A stretch of 64,000 bases of DNA from Bugula neritina (Eukaryota > Bryozoa > Gymnolaemata > Cheilostomatida > Bugulidae): positions 30,866,128 to 30,930,127 of the forward strand of contig OZ037767.1 in the NCBI GenBank assembly GCA_964035545.1. The letters run 5' to 3'. Numbering within the stretch: the first letter of the stretch is position 1; each line of letters starts with the position of its first letter. The translations under genes and the position numbers were made by a program. Under the pieces are notes generated by a model. The model searched no databases. It had not been told where the DNA came from and worked only from the letters and a program-made list of their open reading frames with translations. Positions 36,766 to 48,834 of the stretch are shown here, in pieces.

Positions 36766-37762
36766 AAGTTTTCTAAAGGTAAAAGATGCTCTTACAGCCG
36801 CTGTCGGTGTTTTCACTGACTATCACCCTTTAGTGTGAGCACAAGGGTTGGGCAAATATTTTTATTGACACCATGACCAATTTCACTCTGATTTGAAATT
36901 TTTATTGCTATAGTTAGTACTTCATACTGTATTTGCTTCATGTATATATTATGTAATGTACTTCTGGTCTATAATATTTACATATATAGCATATAACTTC
37001 AGTATAACTGGTCATAAAACAATATATTTCAGTGTTAGTATTTGTAACTCAGTTTGGTTTAGAAAGTTGTTATGTAACTGCAAACAAAATATAAAATATT
37101 ATTATGCAAACATCTTACATACAAGATTATACCACTATTAAAATTAATATAAAATTATTATCCAAAAGAAATAGATCGTCAAAGCAACTTAAGTTGGATG
37201 ATTAGGAAAGCTACAGTATATTCTACAGCTTTTAAAAGAATGATTGTGAGAAATAAGAAGTGAGGTGCTGTTCACTATTTAAGATTTTTTTTCTTTATAC
37301 TAGTATATATAAGCATTATAATTCTGATATTATAAAATATAATAGACCACATACATATAGGCCTACAGGTATCTATATGGGCATGGTAATAATGATGGTG
37401 CAGTTTGATGTTTCAAATAGTCTAATATTAAATAGTGTAGATGATTTCATACTTTTTATAATTCTGTTACGGGTTTAATGTAGCTCATGCAAAACATCCT
37501 TGTTACAGTCTATACACAGGAGTTTGAGGATTGCATCAAGTAATGTATAGCAATTGATATTAAAACAATGTAAATATAACTGAAGTTTTTCAATTTTATT
37601 GTATGATGATAAATATTAAATATACAATAAACTATATAAAATTTGGCACATTATAACATTAAAACATGTTATTTTAAAGCTCTGGTCCTGTCAATGTTTA
37701 ACAAGTGATTGCTAGTAGCTGGAAACAGCTACTCTAGCACTTGCCATCAAGTGTCAACTGAC

Positions 37763-39132
37763 TCAGTTGTCGGAACAGTCTTGGAGAATGTCATCAAAGG
37801 AATCAATATCAACTCCATTCTTCTTAAAAACATCCAAATATTTTTTCATGTCCTCAGAGCTAACTGTCTTCTCTCTCGTCAATATCCAAGCGTATTGCAT
37901 GTTCACCAATCCCGCTAGCTGAAAAGAGATTAAAACTTTTTAATTAACTAAACTGTAAAGCACAGTATTTATTTAATAGATTTTATAGCAATGTAAAATT
38001 CACCAAACACAAAGGATATCATAGCAGAAGAAACTTCAAAGCTAATGCTATACTCTAAGTAAATATTTGCCTGGTGTGTTAAGTTGTTTGAAGAATGGTT
38101 GTAAATAATTCAGTGTAAAATTAAAAAAAAAACTTGCCTCGCTACAGCTGTAGACCAGCCCATATTTGTTAGGATCAGCGGCTAGCAAATTGTACTTTCC
38201 ATATGGTGTACCTGAATAAAATGGAAAGAATATTATAGAGTGAAGTATATCTTATAAGGTGTATTCATCAATTTAAAATATTTCAATTAACATGTACAGC
38301 AAGGTGAATATCAGTTACAATGAATGTAGAACATCATTTTGATAAGTTCTATTCTATCTAAATCATCTCACCGGGATAGAATTGGACAAAACAGGCTGAG
38401 GTTGTGTTTGTGTCGCAATAAGCTTCTCCAACCTGGGAAAACCGGCTTCCATCTCTAAAACAAATGACATTGAGATTGTGAATTAGCAGTAAAAAGCAAA
38501 ATTTCAAATTAAAAGCAAAGTATTGTCATAAATTGAATATTTAAATATGTATTCAACTTTATGTAAAATATAAAGCTTATATAAAACTGTTGATACAAGT
38601 TTATTATTTTTAGGTTGTCAAATGCTCATATATGCAGCATAATATTATATGCAGTGGCTGATAACAATTATATATAACTAGCAGTTAACAATATAATAGC
38701 ACACAGAAAGAAAAGCAATACTAAGCTGTGTAAAGGGTTACATTCAACTTACTTTTCAGACAGGCCAGAGTTTTCTACTCTTACTTTGCCATCTTTCCTC
38801 ACGGAATACTCAGCATGAACACATTTTGTTCCAGTTTCAAAGGCATTCCAGAATCTTTTTTGTTCATAATATTTTCCACTGAAGTACTGAAAATGCATGA
38901 AATAAAAACTGTGTAATACAATATCAGTTAGCTTTAATTGACAATAAACTAAAATAAAATTGATAATTTGAGTTTGGAATATTTATATGTTTTAACCATT
39001 AAGTTTCATACTCACCTTTGCAGGGTCGAAATTTTGCTGCAAAGTAATGTCGGGACAACCCCCGAATCCTAATTTCTGGCAGTTGGCTAAAGATAGAAGC
39101 CCTAGACTCAGTATAATTATTAAACTATTCAT
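37763..39132 (-). CDS. secreted lipocalin, apolipoprotein-D-like (copy B)
   Basis: Exons in transcript order: 39132-39016, 38886-38753, 38454-38372, 38211-38138, 37918-37763; 187 aa. The internal exons (134, 83, 74 bp) are identical in length to those of copies A and C. A signal peptide (MNSLIIILSLGLLSLANCQ) precedes GCPDITLQQNFDPAKYFSGK. GxW is replaced by GKYYE. The fourth exon ends GAG followed by GCAAGT, so this intron is GC-AG. I chose the Met at 39132, directly before the signal peptide; the frame stays open further upstream (Met at 39255), but that extension is not hydrophobic at its start and is not conserved in copy C. Function as for copy A: extracellular small-ligand carrier, ligand unknown. 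Confidence 0.92.
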
Positions 39133-41940
39133 TGTAGTGTCTATGTTACAGAGTAATGTGTCTTGGTTGCACCTGGAGTGATAAAGAATGATTAGCTGTT
39201 CCACTTTCCTCACTTTTATACTAATATTTTGGAGAGCGTCTAGTGTGTGTACCAATTTACTTCCTTACATAACTTTTACCTTGGTTCACAAATTCTAAAA
39301 CTTATGTAAGATGTGTAGACTGAGAAACAGAAAATTTGATTCTTAATCTGTAGGCTATCTAAATGTTTCTGCATAGTGACATAATGCAAGAGAGTTTACC
39401 AACGTGAATGCAGTACATAAAACCTTAGGCTAAGTCAAATGACTTGTAATTAAAGACTTTGTTCCTTGGAAATCTACAAAAAAAACATGTTTGGGACATA
39501 CTTTGTATCAAAATTATCACATGAGAACCAACAGAAGCTAAGTTACAATTTATTGATGCTTATGCAACAAGCGAACTTTTTTAATACTCTGAAGTGTAAA
39601 CCTTAATTCTTTTAGAATTCAAGATTTAGTAAATGATGTAAAAAAATTATCTCAATAATGCATTATTTTTTAAATAGACTGCAAGGATTTTAAGCAGAAC
39701 CTAAAAACCCATTACAATAAAAATCTGAATTTCTGCACTTTAATGGATGACTGGTTAAATGTATGTTTGAACATAAGACTAATGCAAAAGAGAAAAGTTC
39801 AAGGCAAATTTTGTATATCCTATTAAAGCATCCTCACTCTGGGAGAGTGTTCTTCATATTCACTTGAGTTAAGGAATATAATTAAGAAATATTTGTGATT
39901 AAATTATATCATTTACGAAGAGAATTGCAGGTTGTTGTTTCTGTGACAGAGTAGACATCAGAAGGTTATGGATTCGTAGCCCTTTGTCATGTCTAAACCC
40001 CATTAGCATGCAGTGTGCGCATAGAACGTGAAAATTCTGGTTACACAACGCAATGTTTCGTAACCGCAGGCACACTGATAAAAACAGCTGGTAAATTTCT
40101 CACCAACTTAATGCTTATGTAACTTCAAATTTATAGCTAGTCTGAAAATACTGCTACAACTTAAATTTTCAGTAGATACTTTTTTTATGAAAGTTAGATC
40201 ATGACAGTTTTTTCATTTAAATAGTCTGTAAGCTTAACAAGATAAAATAAATTATTAAACATTCATTAATTTACCTTAAAGGTTATTTTGCATTTAGTTA
40301 TATATCATCCCTTTACATTTAATATCACAAATTTAGCTATCTTAGTCTACCCAGCTCAACTAAATTATAAAAATCCTCATTTTGCAGTCCGCCAGCCAGC
40401 TAGTAAGCCGGTTGTTGAACTAATATACTAGTAAGCTATATACATTGGCTGGGAATTACCTATAAATTATACCTACATGACCAAAAAATAGAAAATATAT
40501 CTAGTAAGCTTATAACATGTCTATACAACTATACTCTTGTGCATTTAAAAAATGTTTATTGAAAGTTAGAGTTATGCTAATATAATAACTAGCTCCATAG
40601 TTTTTACAAAACCAATTGATTTACAACATGTAAGTACAAACTACATCCTTTCAAATAAATGATTGCTGTCTAATTAGCCACAGTATTCTATGTCGTCTGA
40701 AAGAGTGAAGCTTTGTGAAATTCACGACGCTAACTTTAAAACCATACCGGAATATTTCAAGTGTATAGCTCAGGAAAACTAGAGCAGACAATCTTTTTGA
40801 CATTACCAGTCATTCTGATGTGACATTATTTTTTGCTAGTGGATATTTCTACTAAGCCATGTGCTTATGCTTTTGGTATTTGTTATATTATATGTACAAT
40901 ATATAAGAACTCACATATAATATAGCTGTTACTTGCCAGGTATGAAAAGCTTATACGTTTATGACAAATACCCTTCATTATCATTGATAGCCTTCAAAAC
41001 AATATTTTCTCAGCCACGGAGTGCTTATTGTTTCAATTATAGTATGAAGACAGATGCCCCACTCTAAATAGGTCTTGAAAAGTTAAAACTTCTAAACAGA
41101 AGTCAGCTTATAGTGTAGCTATCTAATGATCACTTTGCAATTGTGTCAACTGTATTTCTTGAGCGTAGACCTACAGGCTATACATCACAATTTGTATTTA
41201 TGAGCATTTTATCTTGCAAAGACTGCATGTTCTAATTGTTCTAACTAGTGCAATGTTATACTGCAGTATTAAAATAACACATTATTAATAATTATGATTA
41301 CTATTATATACAAATAATGGTATATCATTATATACCTATACTAATATATTATTATATAATTATAATAGTATATTATTATATAACTATAATAATATATTAA
41401 TATATAACTATAACAGTATATTATTATATATAGTTATGATATTATATAGGTATAAATAGACTAGACTATACACACATGTATCGACATGCCACATGGTGCT
41501 GTTAGATATTTCATATGGTTTAGTATAAAAATTCATAGAGGCAGAAGGTTGAGTAGTATTGGCACTCTTGTATATCCTTATTATATTTCTATTGTCAGTA
41601 GTTATTGTACCTCACACACAAGAGATATTTTTTTAACTTATGAATATGAGTGCAAGATCTAAATTTATAGCCGTTAATATTAAATTAACTATAAACAATA
41701 TAGGTCAATGATCAATAAAAGCAATATTATCTGTAACATGAGCTTTTTTATTTACCAACTATTTTATTTTTTAACAAAACATATAAAAAAAGTTTTATAG
41801 AAAAAGATATAAAATGGGCATAAATTTGTAATAACACAGTAAATTTTCAGAGTTCAGCTAAGTCAATGTTTTACAGAAAGTTGTTAGCAGTTGCTATAAG
41901 AAGTAAAATTGTTAGCAGTTGCTATAGAAAGTTAAGTTGT
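39133..41940. other. spacer between lipocalin copies B and C
   Basis: The first ~150 bases (39133-39280) are nearly identical to the sequence upstream of copy C (43575-43720) and probably hold a shared promoter and 5' UTR. An AT-only TATATTATTATATAACTATA-type repeat lies at about 41280-41460. Otherwise no gene or element was recognised. Confidence 0.6.
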
Positions 41941-43574
41941 TCAATTATCCAAGCAGTCTTGGGGCGTGTCAATAAAAGAATCAATATCAAATCCATTCTC
42001 CTTGAACATATTCAGATATTTCTTCATGTCCTCAGAGCTAACAGTCTTTTCCCTTGTGAGTATCCAGGCATATTGAATGTTCACCAAACCAGGTAGCTGT
42101 AAGCAAAATAAATAAATATTGACTAACATAACAATACAAATTATACTAATTGACAATAGGCTGAAAAAAACACAAGTATGTTATTGTTATATAACTTTTT
42201 TATCAATTCAAGTTAAAATGAATAAAAAACGCATCACAAAAAACTGTGTTAAAATAATCAGTAAAATATTCTGCAGGTTTTCTTTTATCTTTTATAAGTA
42301 ATGACTGGTAACAGTTTTAATAATTCAGCTAATGGGTGTAATTTAGTGAAAAATAAAAAACTTGCCTCGCTACAGCTGTAGACCAGCCCATATTTGCTAG
42401 GATCTGAGGCTAACACATTGTACTTTCCAAGTGGTGTACCTGAAAATAAACCAGATCCAAATATAATAATAATTTTCATCAGAGGTATTTATAGTGAATT
42501 CGCTCTTTTTAAAACATACACTGCCCTGAACATTTCAAGATGGCTACTAGGTAGACCACTACTTCCATCAACATGTATTCATCTAATTATATCCTCACCT
42601 GGGTTGAACTGCACCAGGCAGGCTGTAGGTATATCTTTATCACAAAATGCTTCTCCCACTCTGGAGAATCGACTTTCATTTCTAAAACCCAAAACAAAGT
42701 TGTAGGTTTGTACAAGAATAGATATCTGGTCTATATATAGCATAGACAGAACTATTGACTGGTTGCCGTGGCGACCATCCTAACTCAAATGGTGAGGAAT
42801 TCTAATTAGACTCAAGAATTCTGAACGTAGTTTAATAATTTTGATGTGACACCGAAACTATAACTATTTAAAAGCAAATACTAATCAATAAACAGCATTT
42901 CCCATGTTAGACTAGCCATTACTATAGACTGTGTAATGTGATGATGTTGGACTAGTGTATCATATTATACTAGAGAAATACTAGAGAGTAGATAACTTCT
43001 TTTTTACCAAAGATGACTCTGATAAATTTATGAATTGTCACACTACTATACTGTTTATGCAGAATAATCTGTATGATCATGAAATATATGTTATGAAAAG
43101 TAAGATATTTGCTTTACAGAATAAAAGTGCAATTATTGACAAGAACAACATAAAATGTGTGACTAGACTCAACTTACTTTACAGAGAACGCGGAGTTTTC
43201 TACTCTTACTTTACCATTCTCCTTTACGGAATACTTGGCATCAACACATTTTGACCCAGATTGGAATTTATGTGGAAATCTTTTTTGTTCATAGAATTTT
43301 CCGCTAAAATACTACAATTACAAAACAAAGTGAATTAAAAAGATTTCTTATAATTTAAAATTGGTATAAACACTATTCTCAGTTGCCTGGCATTAAAACA
43401 TATTGATACTGGTAATTTGAGTAATACTTAGGAGTTGTAATCTTCTCCTTTACTCACTTTTACAGGGTCAAAGTCCTGCTGCAATGTAACGTCGGGACAA
43501 CTCCCAAATCCTAAAATCTGACAGTTGGCTAAAGATAGAAGCCCTAGACTCAGTATAATTATTAAACTATTCAT
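41941..43574 (-). CDS. secreted lipocalin, apolipoprotein-D-like (copy C)
   Basis: Exons in transcript order: 43574-43458, 43311-43178, 42681-42599, 42439-42366, 42096-41941; 187 aa, with exon lengths identical to copy B. The signal peptide is the same as in B, then SCPDVTLQQDFDPVKYFSGK. GxW is replaced by GKFYE. The fourth exon again ends in a GC donor (GAG then GCAAGT). Differences from B lie mainly in exons 2 and 3 (RFPHKFQSGSK; FCDKDIPTACLVQFNPG), which form the mouth-side loops and strands, so ligand preference may have diverged (inference). All six Cys positions are kept. Confidence 0.92.
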
Positions 43575-46500
43575 TGTAGTGTCTATGTTACAGAGCAATG
43601 TGTCTTGGTTACACTCAGAGTGATAAAGACTGATTAGCTATTCCACTTTCCTCACTTTTATACTAATATTTTGGACAGTGTGTTAAAGTGTGTGTACCAG
43701 TCTACTTCCTTACATAACTTTCAGTTCACCACATTCCAACTTATATAACTTTTAAACCAGATATTCTAACATATAATTCTTGGAGCTAAAGCTATCTAAA
43801 TAGTAGCATGTGTGACCTTATAAAATGACTTATATCCTACAATATCTGCTGCACTGCTGCAATAAAATATAGTTGTTGGACAACTGGCTAAGTAAAATGG
43901 CATGTAAATACTTGGAAATAAAGACTTAGCTCTTTAGAAATCTGCAAAGAGCGTTTTTTATGTTACAATTTGTACAATCTAACTTATCACATGAGAAATA
44001 ACATAAGTTAAGTTAACGTTAATTATTGGTGCTTGTGCAACAAGCAATTTTTCAAACTAATTTTCTCTAGAGAGCTAAATGTGGAACCCGAAAAATAGAA
44101 GCGCAATTTAATTTAAACCAAATCAGTTCTCAATAGGATGAATAAATAAATAAAAAAAAGAGCTCAAAAAGCATTGAAAGTTTACAAGAGTTTTTGGAAT
44201 ATAATATCAGCAATTAAAATTTGATTAAAATTCTGTATTTTTATTTCAATTTAGGATGAGATAGCCCACCGATTTTTAAAGTTCAAGTCCTAAAGCAAAG
44301 GTATTTTTAAAAATAAACTGCTATCATGTAGGTAAAATCGTATGCAAGCGCTTTGGCTTAAATCGATTGTATCTGTCGTTACTGCTTACAGAAAATTAGT
44401 TGGAGTCTGATTTCAAATCGTTGAAGATCTGTGTTGGCAAAAGCTGAAGATTTTGAGGAACTTTTTCATTGCTAAGTAAAAATTTGCTGTTTTATAACTA
44501 CCGGACTTTTGCACATGATCAAGTCATGCAAATAACGAGGTCATAGAATGAACGAAATAACGTAATATTTTGTAATCTGGACTACTGATAAAAGCCAGTT
44601 GGTGAACTTCCCATACCAGCTAAACTGCTTACGTAACTTTAAACATTAGCTAACCTGAAATAATTCTTTACTCATTCAAATTAGGACCCCAGATTGTGAG
44701 TGGTGCCCTTTCTACAGCAAAACTCAAGATTATTAATGATAAACATGAATAAAATTACAAATATTTGGTCTCATCTTCAAATCCATAGCCAATAATCTAT
44801 AACTTATTATTGAACTGGCTCTTCTTTAGCACAAAACAAACATGCAATCAGAGTGAGAGCTATTCATCTACATAATGTAAACATCAAATACAATAATAGA
44901 ATATATCTTACAAGTCAAACAGTCAAAACAAAAGACAAATCAATCACACCCCCATTATCTAGATTCTAGCACAAGGGAGCAAAGTGTACATCTTCTATAT
45001 TTCACAAACCCTTTTATTTGAATTAGTAAATAGTTGCAAAAGAGTGGTTATAAGTTGTTGTTTTCCTGAGTTTGACATTTTCTAAAAGCATGTCGTGATT
45101 TTGTGGATTAAAACAGTGGAGTCAATATTGATGAAGCGTGTGCTGGTATGAAGCGTAATATAAGACTGCCATGAGATCTCAGATAAAATATTGATTTAAT
45201 CTAGTGTATTCTTAGCTGCAGTCCAATATTAACAGTGGCTACGTGCACTCGAAGCAATTAGTTGGGTTTGTTATTGCTATAGCTGCCGCGTACTGACAAC
45301 AATATACAGGCTCTTTGTACTCTCAACAAGATTAGAAGACAAGCTGACAGCTTCTAGTATTAATAGCTTGTTTATGTGATAGTCTGGTATATATTGATCT
45401 CTTAAGTGTCATTACACTATGTTAGTATAGACCTAAGCTGTAACATTCAGCTGGTTAAAGGGATAATGTGAAGAGGGGCAAGTCTCCATATCAATTGGTA
45501 AGAGTATAGATGTTGGTCGTAAGCTTTCAGCTAGTAAAGATTTTTGTTAATCTTAGCATAGATGGGGCTTTCAAGTTAAGATTTTATTTTGTTCTATAAA
45601 TTCTTGAATTTCACTGGTCAAATAACTCTCGTGACTCATGGTTTGTTATGTAACTGAATGCTTCTAAATAATTTTGAGAATAGCAATCATTTGAAAAACT
45701 TTTGCAATCAAAAAATAACTCGTATAATATTAATACTTGTTTACTCAAAGGGTACGCCCGGTACTATGCTAGATGCTAGTATATTATGCTATACATGTGA
45801 AGTTGCTCATGCCGTTGCTATGTTTTGCATCTATCAGTTGTGTCGTGTATTATTATAGTTGGTAAACATCCAAACTAAAAAAAAGGAAAATTTCTTCTAT
45901 ACAGATACACAGCATAGGAGTAGTAAAATAACGACTTATTCAATAGCTATAAGACCCTATTAAGTTTAATAGATTCTTTATTATAAAACCTATTGATTGT
46001 TTTCATGGAAATCCTAATGTTCTGAAGCATTTTATATCTTGAAAGCTTTAAACTTCACAACTAATTTGTCAACAAGTACCTACAAATTATTACCGTGCTT
46101 ATCCCACTTCATTGTTCGAGGGTCAATTGTAGATTTTATTATAAAAAAAATTGTTGCAAAGACCCTGAGTTGAAGACCGGCCGTTACTATAGAAACGCAA
46201 AACAAAAAGCCCTCTTGAGATTTTGTCTTACAAAAATGACTTTATGTATTCGTGGATTCATGCCTACTGCAGCATACTTTATTATATCTAGATAATCAAT
46301 ACATTTATACACTTTGTGTTTATTAATTAGGATCTTGAACACTTTTAAAATTTCTTACAGGAAATTAACAGCTAAAACTGAGCCGTAGTTCTTATTCCAG
46401 TGTCTATATAATATTGTTGTTAGCCATAACTTTGAATTCATAAAAAATGCAATTATATTAAACGTCCATGACTTATAATGTCATAACAATTCCTAGAATA

Positions 46501-46819
46501 ATCATTTTATGATATGCAAGTAATTGGTTGTTAGTAATGTTTTTATTTTTTCACTGAGTTAGGAAATGTGATATAATGACGGTTTGAAGTTATGTGCAAT
46601 TTTACAGTTAGATTTCCATATATTTTCTCATTGTATGTTGTCTCCTGTGCAGCTATAAATTCTTTTTTGTATATTCGATTCCACTGCGTCACACACATTT
46701 AAAAGTAACTGTAGATGAATTGATATTTTCTAAAATATCATTATATTATGCCTGTCAAGCTATAATCACAAAGCTACGTTGTCTAAACATGTATCATCTA
46801 TTTATGTTTTTACAGAGTT
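43575..46819. other. intergenic region upstream of lipocalin C
   Basis: The first ~150 bases are the conserved upstream block shared with copy B. Further copies of a lipocalin were looked for and not found. The remainder is AT-rich without a supported gene. It separates the - strand lipocalin cluster from the + strand genes that follow, so both promoters should lie here. Confidence 0.55.
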
Positions 46820-47455
46820 ATGGCAAAGAAGCACAGAAATCGCACTGTCACCACATGCAGCACAGGAAGGTCATCAACAACACTGACCCATACAGCTAGC
46901 AACTCATTCAGCAGCAATACAGTGCTGCCAAAGATCCTTAGACCTATTCCACCAACCTGTACGGGACATGAGACCAACCCGTTGACTCGTTTGTCTAAAC
47001 AGTTGAACAGAACTTCTACTACCATGTGCTCTACTTATGAACCATTTAAAACACTTAACACCAGATCAATGCTTGCACCGTTATCAAGCAAGCCTGTGCT
47101 CAACTACCCATACAGTAGGGAGCCCAACAGACACCACCCCTCTTCAGGGTTAAATGTATGTAGAACTCTGCCAATGCCCTCAGAATATGAAACTCATATT
47201 TCTAGAATGAAGAAGGTCATGCTCAACTCCCGGCCATGTCATTTCTCAGATCAGCTGTACTCCACGCAGGATTGGCTACACAAGGATAGAGGTGGACCAA
47301 TCAGCAGAAGGTACTCTGAAGATCCGCACTCACTGCTGGACCGCTATAAGATTCGGCAGAAAACCTCTTTAGCAGAGGAGTACACTTTGAGTAGAGTGGA
47401 GAAAACTCTTGAATATCAACAACAATGTAAAGCAGTTCTTAAAGATATTCTTTAA
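46820..47455 (+). CDS. unrecognised 211-aa protein, basic and Ser/Thr/Pro-rich
   Basis: An open frame from ATG 46820 to TAA 47455 in one exon. It begins four bases after an acceptor-like TTTTTACAG, so a 5' non-coding exon is likely. The N-terminal ~110 residues are Thr/Ser/Asn/Pro-rich and low in hydrophobics. The C-terminal part, from about residue 120, looks more ordered: PMPSEYETHISRMKKVMLNS, then QLYSTQDWLHKD, a RRYSEDPHSLLDRYK segment and a helical end (SLAEEYTLSRVEKTLEYQQQ). No signal peptide or membrane segment. I do not recognise the family. Codon use and the lack of repeats argue that it is real rather than chance. It could be a small structural or ciliary protein, but nothing here proves that. 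Confidence 0.7.
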   Translation: MAKKHRNRTVTTCSTGRSSTTLTHTASNSFSSNTVLPKILRPIPPTCTGHETNPLTRLSKQLNRTSTTMCSTYEPFKTLNTRSMLAPLSSKPVLNYPYSREPNRHHPSSGLNVCRTLPMPSEYETHISRMKKVMLNSRPCHFSDQLYSTQDWLHKDRGGPISRRYSEDPHSLLDRYKIRQKTSLAEEYTLSRVEKTLEYQQQCKAVLKDIL

Positions 47456-48834
47456 TCAAGAAAATAAGTTAGAGGCAATTGGAGTTATCATCCCAGAGTG
47501 AAATGCTCAAAATTTAGTATAGTATAAACTTCAGGCACCCAATGGTCAGATATTCATAGTAAAAACCCTTTATATGCTTTATAAAACATTAATTAATATT
47601 GAGAGAATTTAAAACATTACCTTAGAAATTATAACATTGTGCATAACAAAATATTTTATCATCTTTTGAAGTTTAAATCGTGGCATATAATTATGCTTAT
47701 AGCAGATAGCTGTACAGTTTATTTTGTCAGGTGCATATTATTTTGATTGCGACTTTTTTTCATCTTTAGTCATCTTTTCAATGAATGCATGAAAATATAG
47801 CTACTAAGTTTTAATAAGGTCTACCTTGTCTAGTTATTCATTGATAATTAGCATAGCATAGAAATGCTAAAGAAGAAAAAATCTGGAATCAAAATGAAAT
47901 AAAATAGCAACCAACTTGAATAAAGATTTTTTTCTAGCTAAATAAATAGTTTTGATAATGTGGCACTACATACTATTGTCAGTCTATTACGGGAGAACAA
48001 CTTCTTAGTGCCAGTATTTTGAAAGCTATACAGTCTGAGCTGAGAATAAACTCGCACTACCAGATCAGCATATATATTCTATAAAATATCTTATATTATA
48101 TAACAGCTACGTATAGATTTTAGTAAATATTAGTAAATACATAAAAACACATTTTCTTATTTTGAACTTAATGCCGTCATGTATTAAAATATAAAAGCAG
48201 CACAATTGAAGCTGAAAATAAATTGTCGTGAATTGATAATTAAATCAAATTTAGTATGCTACATTCCTACACATCTACTAACACAAGTCGCAATCATTAA
48301 CATACATTACTATGCCTTTATACACATATATTTGCATAGTATTAGGCTATTAGCCCGATAATACACGCTTATCATCCTAATACTTGCTTATCATCTGCTA
48401 CGCATGTGCGGGTATAACCAAGGAGCATAACCAGGCCTGTTCCACATATCACGTGCAATGTGCTATACGTCTGCAACACACCACATTAATTCTTTATGAT
48501 GAATGTAATTGGCTGATGCATCTTGTTACATACCAGCATAGAATCCAACAGCCATGCTTTAGCTCAGCATTCATTACCTACTATCATGTCTTTGCGACCA
48601 TTTCATACTTAGTCAGCCACCTAACTGATGAACTGTGCAAACTTCTACCAGCTTCTAATCTACAGTCAGCAGCAGCATTTAGTTTACGAAGGCAGCACCC
48701 AATGAGATTAAGAATCTTCAGGCAAGCATCTGATTAACTTTTGAAATACAGAAATATTTCTAAGCATCATTGTTCATCCGATGAGCAGTGAAACTGGAAT
48801 ATTATTCAATAGACTAAGGACTAATAGAATAGAA
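47456..48834. other. spacer between two + strand genes
   Basis: AT-rich. A 117-codon open frame at 48384-48737 shows no family features or splice sites and is not called. The RhoGAP promoter or 5' UTR probably lies toward the right end. Confidence 0.5.

Noticed and set aside
48384-48737. 117-codon + strand frame upstream of the RhoGAP start
   Set aside because: No recognisable motif and no splice connection; the RhoGAP start exon at 48835 has its own good ATG and in-phase donor.
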